A DNA stretch of 26,934 bases, taken from Bacillota bacterium (GTDB lineage: Bacteria > Bacillota > Clostridia > Lachnospirales > Lachnospiraceae). The notes under the pieces were generated by a model, which saw only the letters and a list, made by a program, of their open reading frames with translations, did no database searches and was not told the origin of the DNA. This document shows positions 21,072 to 26,934 of the stretch, in pieces. Within the stretch, counting starts at the first letter, position 1; every line of letters starts with the position of its first letter. The translations under genes and the position numbers were made by a program. The stretch is taken from contig JAEYGZ010000015.1 in the NCBI GenBank assembly GCA_023409535.1, forward strand, positions 1 through 26,934, given 5' to 3'.

Positions 21072-21997
21072 TGTCTACGCCGACCCCCACACCTACCGAC
21101 CATGATCCGGATCGTGGGCGTTTCTCTGATCTGCGCCAGTCGGGTGGTTACCGAGGAACCACCCTCATGCTGTCGTTGCTGGTGCTCGTCATGCTGATCG
21201 TTGGGGCTGTGTTCACCGCGATCAGCGCCCGTCATGACGATGCTGGTGATGACCCCACAAGCGCGGGGGGGTCGGTGAGCGCTCCGACAACTGGCGGAGT
21301 ACCACGAGAGGAAGCATCACCTCCTGTGTCGACGTTGCCCGACAACGCATTTGGCGTGCCCAGCACAGACAGTCGGGGGCGTCGAGTCGATACGCCAACA
21401 AATCCGCTCGGGCAGGTGCTCCCGCAGAAAGGTACGCGGCCGAAGAACTCCGACGATCCTACCGGCTCGGTGCCACCACCCGATGGCCTGATGTGGCAAC
21501 GGGTGTACGGCGCGACGATACCGTTTTCGACGTCGGATGGTCCCACCGCGATTGGCGCTGATGGTGTGCCGTCAGGGTTTTCGCACACGCCGCAGGGTGT
21601 CGTGCTGGCAGCCTGGCAGATCGGGCAGCGAGCAACGTGGGCACCGGACTCGCAGGCCACTGCGCTGTTCGAGCGAGCAGCTGTGGTGTCGCAGGCCGCA
21701 CGTCCAGTGGTGGAGCAAATGGAGAGCAACCAGGCGCAGCTCAGCGCGGCCGCGCCTGACTTACCACCTGAGATGCGTGACGTTCCTATCGCTGTGCGAT
21801 TGACGAGCTATTCCGACGACTTCGCGCACGTCGAGTTCGCTCAAGGGCTCACGCGCACTGATGGATTCACTGCTGCATCGTCTGCTTTGGACATGGTGTG
21901 GCAGGACGGCGATTGGAAGTGGGTCGTGCCCGACAAGGGCCAGGAACCGGGCCAACTGTTGATCGGCACCAGCGGAGACGGGTGGACGCCATGGTGA
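21071..21997 (+). CDS. Single-pass membrane protein with VirB8/TcpC-like domain
   Basis: The 308-residue protein has one transmembrane helix (about 31-52, TLMLSLLVLVMLIVGAVFTAI) after a short cytoplasmic tail, then a Ser/Thr/Pro linker and an extracytoplasmic domain starting MWQRVYGATIPFSTSDGPTAIGADGVPSGFSHTPQGVVLAAWQI. That GFSHTPQGA-type motif is typical of conjugation proteins on actinobacterial elements. The helix VVEQMESNQAQLSAAA and strands FAHVEFAQGLTR and MVWQDGDWKWVVPD suit an NTF2-like fold as in VirB8/TcpC. It starts at the lipoprotein stop (TGATG), and its stop overlaps the start of the VirB6-like gene. Confidence 0.78.
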   Translation: MSTPTPTPTDHDPDRGRFSDLRQSGGYRGTTLMLSLLVLVMLIVGAVFTAISARHDDAGDDPTSAGGSVSAPTTGGVPREEASPPVSTLPDNAFGVPSTDSRGRRVDTPTNPLGQVLPQKGTRPKNSDDPTGSVPPPDGLMWQRVYGATIPFSTSDGPTAIGADGVPSGFSHTPQGVVLAAWQIGQRATWAPDSQATALFERAAVVSQAARPVVEQMESNQAQLSAAAPDLPPEMRDVPIAVRLTSYSDDFAHVEFAQGLTRTDGFTAASSALDMVWQDGDWKWVVPDKGQEPGQLLIGTSGDGWTPW

Positions 21998-23511
21998 TTA
22001 CCAAATCCCGATCGCTGGTGCAATGGTGGTGGCGATGGATGCCCTCTGAGGCGACCCGTCGGCACGCATTGCGCAGGCTGCATCGTCTGGTCGCGGTCGC
22101 TCTGATTGTGACGGTAGCTGGATGGTGGTTGGGAGCTGGTACTGCCTCGGCCAATCCGGTGTGTTCAATCGCTGGCCCGCTGGCGAACTTCGTCTGTGAC
22201 TCCGCGGGCAAGGCGGCCTCGGCCGCAGCCGACTCTGCCGTTGGCGGCACGTTCGAGAAGATCGTGAACTCGCTGTTGTCGGGCTATCAGCAGATGCTCA
22301 CGTGGGCGCTGGCGTGGTGGATCAAGCTACCCAGTCCGAAGCTCGACAATTCGTCGTCGCTGATGCAGGACATTCACGATCACACCGTTCAGATTCAGCT
22401 GATCGGCCTGACGTTCTCGCTGATGTTCTTCGGACTGCGCATGATCGTTGAGCGGAAGCGGTCAGTGGGCGACGACGCGGAGGAAGGTTTCAAACTTCTC
22501 ATTCGCGCAGCGCTGGCGACATCGGCGATTCCCCTCATGCTCACGGTTGGTGGGCGAATCTCCGACAGCATTTCGAACTGGCTTGTCAGTGAAGCTGTCG
22601 GCGCTTCCGCCGACGGCGGAGTCATCAAGAACTTTTTGAAACTGAACCTGCTCACCGGATCTGGTCTCGGGACGACGGCTATCGGTGTCGTCGCTCTGGT
22701 CGGGTTTCTCGGCGCACTGCTTCAACTGATTTTGCTCGTGGTGCGTGAGGCCATGCTTTTACTCGTCGTCGCCGGGCTACCGATCGCCGCATCTTTCTCC
22801 GGAACTGGGCCTGGGTCGCAGAGCTATCAGCGCATGGTGACCTGGGCGGTTGCGTTTCTCCTATTCAAACCGGTGGGCGCGCTCACCTACTACATCGCGT
22901 TTCGGGCGGGGTCCGACCAGACCAACGCCCAACAGGTCGTACTCGGGATGGTGCTCATGCTTCTGTGCGCGTTCGTCCTTCCCTCACTTATGCGACTGAT
23001 CGCACCTGCGGTCTCGAGCATGGGTAGCGGAGGGTCGGGTGCTGCGGCCGCCGGCGCTGCGCTTGGCGCCGCGGTCGCGGTAGGGCAGGTCGCTGCGGCT
23101 GGCGCCACCGGAGGGGCCAGCGCGGCAGGAGGCGCAGGCAGTGCTGGTGGCGGCGCGGGGATGTCGTCAATCGCTTCCCGTGGTGGGGGAGGGCCGAGTG
23201 GCACAAGCGCGTCGGCGTCGGGGTCACCACCGCCGCCCACTCCTCCCTCTGGAGGTGGCGGCGGGAGTCCCGGCGCGCAACCTGCTTTGTCGGGCGGTGA
23301 CGGCGGAAGCTCAGGCGGCGGCAAGAGCGGTGGGGGAGGTCCGGCATCGAGTCTCAGCGAGGGGATGGAGGCAGGCCAGTCTGCGGGAGCGGCGATGAGC
23401 GCGATAACCGGAAGCGCCGAAAGCGAAGCCGACGCAACTGAAGGTGACCGTGAGCTCACCACGCCACCGCCGATGAGGTCGGGCTGGAACGAGCATGCGA
23501 TGAGCCACTGA
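21991..23511 (+). CDS. VirB6/TrbL-like polytopic channel protein
   Basis: The roughly 506-residue protein starts with a signal-like helix (LVAVALIVTVAGWWLGAGTASA-NP), followed by about six transmembrane helices (for example IQLIGLTFSLMFFGLRMIV, ALLQLILLVVREAMLLLVV and VVLGMVLMLLCAFVLPSLM) between residues 120 and 350, the VirB6/TrbL pattern. After APAVSSMGSGG the tail is a long glycine/alanine/serine-rich low-complexity region ending in a charged segment, as in many actinobacterial TrbL-like proteins. ATG at 21991 is the listed start; GTG at 21982, with GGAG 4 nt upstream, is a good alternative. It overlaps the stop of the previous gene. Confidence 0.85.
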   Translation: MVITKSRSLVQWWWRWMPSEATRRHALRRLHRLVAVALIVTVAGWWLGAGTASANPVCSIAGPLANFVCDSAGKAASAAADSAVGGTFEKIVNSLLSGYQQMLTWALAWWIKLPSPKLDNSSSLMQDIHDHTVQIQLIGLTFSLMFFGLRMIVERKRSVGDDAEEGFKLLIRAALATSAIPLMLTVGGRISDSISNWLVSEAVGASADGGVIKNFLKLNLLTGSGLGTTAIGVVALVGFLGALLQLILLVVREAMLLLVVAGLPIAASFSGTGPGSQSYQRMVTWAVAFLLFKPVGALTYYIAFRAGSDQTNAQQVVLGMVLMLLCAFVLPSLMRLIAPAVSSMGSGGSGAAAAGAALGAAVAVGQVAAAGATGGASAAGGAGSAGGGAGMSSIASRGGGGPSGTSASASGSPPPPTPPSGGGGGSPGAQPALSGGDGGSSGGGKSGGGGPASSLSEGMEAGQSAGAAMSAITGSAESEADATEGDRELTTPPPMRSGWNEHAMSH

Positions 23512-23528
23512 CCAAGTGGCGTGTGATC

Positions 23529-23547
23529 CGCCCGAAATGAACTGCAC
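23529..23547 (+). repeat. 19-nt intergenic repeat, copy 2
   Basis: CGCCCGAAATGAACTGCAC lies 18 nt past the VirB6-like stop and 30 nt before the SCO6880 start. It differs from 17929-17947 by one base, in the same orientation and equivalent context. Confidence 0.6.
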
Positions 23548-23576
23548 CACAACCTACTTCACACAGGGAGCACACC

Positions 23577-25070
23577 ATGGCCGAGAAACCGGTTCGGCGT
23601 CTGCTGTACCGTCCTGCTGCTGCGTTCCGCTCGAGCGGAGCGTTCGGATTCACCATGTTCTCCACCATGGTCGGATTGGGCTTAATGCTGGTGTGGGTGG
23701 TTGCCCTGGCGTTGCCACTGCCACCACTAGTGAAGTACTTCGGACTCCCGTTGCTGTTGCTGATGGTGTTCGCGCCTTTGGTGGTGTCGTGGCACAACCG
23801 GTCCGCGTGGGAACTGGCAATCGGGCAGGTGTCGGTGGCCGGTCAGCGCAAGCGGGGAGAGTCACTGCTGCGATCGGGTCCGTTTACGACGATCCCGACC
23901 AGCACGACCCCACCGGGACCGTTGGCCACCGCAGAGACCTTCGACTTCTTTCCTGGCGACGGGTCGCAACCGTTCGGTCTGATCAAGCTCGGATCGCAGA
24001 ACTTCTACACGCTGGTGCTGAGGGCCTGGCCGCAGGGAGGGGAGTGGAACGAGCAATCTACCCGTGATCGGTGGGTGGCCAGGCTGGGCGACATGATGAC
24101 CTTTCTCGGTCAGTCACCGGACTTCGTCGCTCTGGTCATCACGATGGAAACTCTGCCCGAGTCAGGTAAACGCGCCTCCACCGTGGTGCGCTCTCGACTC
24201 GATCCGAACTCACCTGCGCTGGCCCGCAAGATTGTTATCGAGGCAGTGGAGGGTGTTCCGTCGGCGGAGGTACGTAACGAGGCTCGTGTCAGCCTGACAT
24301 GGCGAGCTGACACGCTGCATCGCAAGCGAGACTCCACCGACATGGGCAACGAACTCTCTCGTCGGTTGGGGCGGATCTTGGACTACTGTCACGCCGCAGG
24401 TGTTCGGGTCCGGCCGATGCTCGAACGGGAAATCTGTGCGATCGCACGACGCAGCTTCTCGCCTGCCGACGAGCTCGACATCGAAACGGGCCTAATGACC
24501 GGCGAACCCACCCGCCTGCGATGGGAGGACTGCGGTCCGTCCTCCGCCTCAGACCAGCACGGACGGCTGCTGCACGACGCCGCTCAGTCCGTGTCGTGGA
24601 CCATGCGATCTGAACCCGAGGCGCCGTTTGACTCAAACGTGCTGTCGGAGTTACTCGCTCCGCGCAGCGAGGTCCCCCGCAAGCGGGTCACCTTCGTCTA
24701 CCAGCCCTACACGCCGTCGGCAGCAACCACCATCGTCAACGAGGACCACAACGATGCCCGCCAGGCGGTGCGCACGCACATCGGAAAGCTCCCCGAACGG
24801 GCTTTCGTGCGGCTCGACAACGCTGAGGCAGCCCGGCAGGAACAGGCACGCGGTGCGGGCGTGACCCGTGTATCGATGATCGTCACCGCAACCTGCCCCA
24901 TCGGGGTCGACACGGAGAAGGTCGAAACCCTTGTCACCGACCTTGGGCTGTCGGCAGCGACCCCCCTTGAGCCTGCCGATGACGAGCACCTGATCACCTT
25001 CATCGCCGGACTGGGATTCGGCGTCATCCTCGCCGAGGAAACAACCGTCTCTGACAACCTCGCCGCCTGA
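23577..25070 (+). CDS. SCO6880-family T4SS protein
   Basis: The 497-residue protein begins with the family signature RRLLYRPAAAFRSSGAFGF, then two transmembrane helices (about residues 25-45 and 52-70) and a large cytoplasmic part. SCO6880-type proteins occur in actinobacterial conjugative elements next to a VirB4-like ATPase and seem to combine a PrgI/VirB3-like membrane part with a VirB4 N-terminal-like domain. No Walker motif is present, so it should be a scaffold rather than a motor. AGGGAG precedes the ATG. The next gene is a paralogue lacking the membrane part. Confidence 0.88.
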   Translation: MAEKPVRRLLYRPAAAFRSSGAFGFTMFSTMVGLGLMLVWVVALALPLPPLVKYFGLPLLLLMVFAPLVVSWHNRSAWELAIGQVSVAGQRKRGESLLRSGPFTTIPTSTTPPGPLATAETFDFFPGDGSQPFGLIKLGSQNFYTLVLRAWPQGGEWNEQSTRDRWVARLGDMMTFLGQSPDFVALVITMETLPESGKRASTVVRSRLDPNSPALARKIVIEAVEGVPSAEVRNEARVSLTWRADTLHRKRDSTDMGNELSRRLGRILDYCHAAGVRVRPMLEREICAIARRSFSPADELDIETGLMTGEPTRLRWEDCGPSSASDQHGRLLHDAAQSVSWTMRSEPEAPFDSNVLSELLAPRSEVPRKRVTFVYQPYTPSAATTIVNEDHNDARQAVRTHIGKLPERAFVRLDNAEAARQEQARGAGVTRVSMIVTATCPIGVDTEKVETLVTDLGLSAATPLEPADDEHLITFIAGLGFGVILAEETTVSDNLAA

Positions 25071-25100
25071 CTACGCCCCGCCGGAAAGGACCTTTCGCGA

Positions 25101-26135
25101 ATGGCACTCCCACTGCTCCGTCGTCGACGGCCGCATCGATTTTTCGCACCAGTCGTGTCACTTCCCCAGATCAACACCACGCTCTCGGCCACCGACCACC
25201 TCACCGCAGCCGGCCACACCTACGCGCTTATCCGTACCGGCACCGGGCACTACACCGTTGTGCTGACGGGTGACGGTGCGAGCCTTCACGATTGGCGGCA
25301 AGTGCTGACCTATCCACGTATCGACGTCGGAGCCGACGCCTGGGACGTCACTGCGATGACCGTGGTCATCGAGACCGTCCCTGCACACTCCGTCGCGCAC
25401 ACCGAGTGGGCAGCAGCAGAGGGCCATCGACATCTGCGCGACTCGGATATTGCGGTTCGCGCGCACATGTCCATCACGTTCAACGCCGGTGATACGCGAC
25501 GAAAGAACGACGCCGACGAGATGGCCGTCGAGGTGGGAACGCGGCTACCTACCTTGCTCGGGTCTCTCACAGCAGCAGGGCTGCCGGTGTCACCGCTGAC
25601 CAGCGACGAGATCGCCCTGATCGCAGGGGAGGCCTTTCACGGCGTGGCCGAACCGGGAATCGACTTCTCCGACATCGCACCTCGCGCCGAGGTGCACCGT
25701 GTACGCGATGTCTTCTGCCACGATGACCTACTGTCATCGTCCTGGGTGTTGGCGCCACATGTCCTCGACTCGAAGGTCATTGACCACCTGGCAGCGCCGC
25801 AGCCCGCAGCGCCGCGCACTCGGCTGGCAGTCACTTGGCGCACCATCCGACTCGCTGACGGAGTGACGGCTGATGACCCTATACGGCTGACGTTTTCTCC
25901 TGCGCTGCAACGTTTCGGCGGCATTTACACCGTCACCGAACCCCTCGGACGACACCCAGCAATCGAGCCTGTGCGTGACGCACTGCCGCTGTACGGGCGA
26001 CTAGGCATGCGCAACGGCTACGACCGTCACGCGGAGCTGCTTGCCGCAGGACTCGGTATCGGTGTCCTCCTACCAGAGCACAGCGACATCGACGACGAAC
26101 CCCTCCGCCACCGCCATCCGCTGAACGGGAGCTAA
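25101..26135 (+). CDS. Shortened SCO6880 paralogue without membrane helices
   Basis: The 344-residue protein has no transmembrane segment. Its middle aligns by eye with the SCO6880 protein just upstream: AHMSITFNAGDTRRKNDADEM against ARVSLTWRADTLHRKRDSTDM, then LTAAGLPVSPLTSDEIALIAGEAF against CHAAGVRVRPMLEREICAIARRSF, and the C-terminal AAGLGIGVLLPE against IAGLGFGVILAE. It thus looks like a tandem duplication that kept the cytoplasmic domain and lost the N-terminal helices. It lies 30 nt after its relative and 6 nt before the VirB4-like gene, so a hetero-oligomer at the base of the T4SS is plausible. AAAGGA lies upstream of the ATG. Confidence 0.75.
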   Translation: MALPLLRRRRPHRFFAPVVSLPQINTTLSATDHLTAAGHTYALIRTGTGHYTVVLTGDGASLHDWRQVLTYPRIDVGADAWDVTAMTVVIETVPAHSVAHTEWAAAEGHRHLRDSDIAVRAHMSITFNAGDTRRKNDADEMAVEVGTRLPTLLGSLTAAGLPVSPLTSDEIALIAGEAFHGVAEPGIDFSDIAPRAEVHRVRDVFCHDDLLSSSWVLAPHVLDSKVIDHLAAPQPAAPRTRLAVTWRTIRLADGVTADDPIRLTFSPALQRFGGIYTVTEPLGRHPAIEPVRDALPLYGRLGMRNGYDRHAELLAAGLGIGVLLPEHSDIDDEPLRHRHPLNGS

Positions 26136-26141
26136 CCGACC

Positions 26142-26934
26142 ATGACCGTCACCCCTCTGCGGCCACGTGCCGTCAGCCACGCCGCCGACGCAGACCCCGA
26201 ACTGACGTTGCATTTGCACGCCGGGACCACATCGACACCAGCTCCCGAACGCAAAGACGACACCAAAGCCAAGAACGCACAGCTCTACACCGATGACGCG
26301 CGCGAGGACCTGCTCGATCAGGTGCGCGGGGGAGGTGTGTCAGGCCTCATTGCTCGGCAACGCCTCAACAACGACTCCAAGCGGCGCGAGGCCGCCGAGG
26401 ACGCGGCGCTGCGGCAGGTAGAGTTCGACGTCCCGACGTTGGCTCGCACTCGCACAGGCTTCGCGGGGCGCGGTGGTGGACGCGTCACACATGTGCGCCG
26501 CCCCAACGAGTTTCGCGGGACCACCGCCCAGGTCCCCGGCTTCTATCCGTTCCCTATCGGCGCATCTGCGCCACTTGACGGCGCTCCCGTCGGCACGCAT
26601 CTGGTGACCGGGCAGCCAGTGGGATTCGATCAGTTGGGGTGGTTCGAGGCAGGCCAAATTACCGCACCGGCCGCAATGGTGTTCGGACTCAACGGATTCG
26701 GAAAATCTTCACTCAACCGCCGCATCGTGTGCCACGACCTTGCCACCGGTGTCCGCCCGCTCATCATGGGTGACCATCGTCCTGACTTCGTCAACATGAT
26801 GCGTCAGATGGTGCTCACCGACAGTGCTGGTCGCACCGTCTACGACGACGACGGCAAGCCGATCACACCCCAGGTCACCAGCGTCGGCTTCGACTCGTCC
26901 ATGAACCCGCTTGCCGTCGGTACCTTCGGTTCGC
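26142..26934 (+). CDS. VirB4-like conjugation ATPase (5' part; runs off window)
   Basis: The first 264 residues are visible. After a charged N-terminus (KDDTKAKNAQLYTDDAREDLLDQV) comes the segment THLVTGQPVGFDQLGWFEAG and then a Walker A motif GLNGFGKSS at residues 182-190, followed by LIMGDHRPDF, the layout of VirB4/TraC-like ATPases that energise T4SS assembly and substrate movement. Walker B would lie beyond the window. GGGAG precedes the ATG by 9 nt. Coupling to the SCO6880 pair is the usual actinobacterial arrangement. Confidence 0.85.
   Translation, partial: MTVTPLRPRAVSHAADADPELTLHLHAGTTSTPAPERKDDTKAKNAQLYTDDAREDLLDQVRGGGVSGLIARQRLNNDSKRREAAEDAALRQVEFDVPTLARTRTGFAGRGGGRVTHVRRPNEFRGTTAQVPGFYPFPIGASAPLDGAPVGTHLVTGQPVGFDQLGWFEAGQITAPAAMVFGLNGFGKSSLNRRIVCHDLATGVRPLIMGDHRPDFVNMMRQMVLTDSAGRTVYDDDGKPITPQVTSVGFDSSMNPLAVGTFGS

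Noticed and set aside
15207..26934. ESX/type VII secretion locus
   Set aside because: No WXG100, EccC, EccB or mycosin-like gene is visible; the membrane and ATPase genes fit an actinobacterial T4SS.
1..26934. tRNA, rRNA or tmRNA genes
   Set aside because: No cloverleaf-like or rRNA-like sequence was noticed on either strand when reading intergenic regions; a dedicated scan was not possible.

Overview
The window is high-G+C DNA with actinobacterial gene content. The secreted cutinase-fold esterase, EspR-like regulator, MAB_1171c-type membrane protein and SCO6880-type conjugation proteins point to a mycolic-acid-containing member of the Mycobacteriales (Rhodococcus, Gordonia, Williamsia or a relative); the genus cannot be fixed from the sequence. 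A rep gene, a parAB pair, a repeat-rich intergenic region and a type IV secretion (T4SS) operon together indicate a conjugative plasmid, or less likely an integrative element.

Layout. (1) 1-2600: a patchwork of insertion sequences and cargo. An IS3-family end has cut an IS481-family transposase gene. Next come a TfoX-N protein and a SnoaL/NTF2-like protein, divergent from an HxlR regulator, with two palindromic operators between them. (2) 2601-5649: a complete 3,033-bp ISL3-family element with related terminal inverted repeats and a perfect 8-bp target duplication (GGTTATCG). It carries two passenger genes, a TetR repressor and an aldo/keto reductase, with twin operators between them. (3) 5700-11830, almost all on the minus strand: plasmid maintenance. 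It holds a small unknown protein, a DUF2637 membrane/HTH protein, ParB-like and ParA proteins, a lower-G+C repeat region (candidate centromere/origin), a primase-polymerase-type Rep, an RHH-like small protein upstream of rep, and an unknown protein. (4) 12000-14900: a regulatory island with an ImmA/IrrE metallopeptidase translationally coupled to a MAB_1171c-type membrane protein (plus strand), facing an EspR-like regulator and an XRE regulator (minus strand). (5) 14900-26934, plus strand: a T4SS operon beginning with a structured leader. It encodes a secreted cutinase-like esterase, a one-TM protein, a secreted Pro/Gly-rich protein, a degenerate P-loop protein, two 2-TM pilin-like proteins, a lipoprotein, a one-TM NTF2-like protein, a VirB6/TrbL-like channel protein, an SCO6880 protein, a shortened SCO6880 paralogue, and a VirB4-like ATPase cut by the window edge.

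How it may work together (inference): RHH protein, leader hairpins and Rep set replication; ParA, ParB and the 16-bp palindromes provide partition and autoregulation. The XRE, EspR-like and ImmA proteins, placed next to the divergent T4SS promoter, resemble an ImmR/ImmA-type switch for transfer. The T4SS seems adapted to a mycolate envelope: a secreted esterase heads the operon instead of only a peptidoglycan hydrolase. No relaxase, coupling protein or ESX locus is in view; these may lie beyond position 26934.
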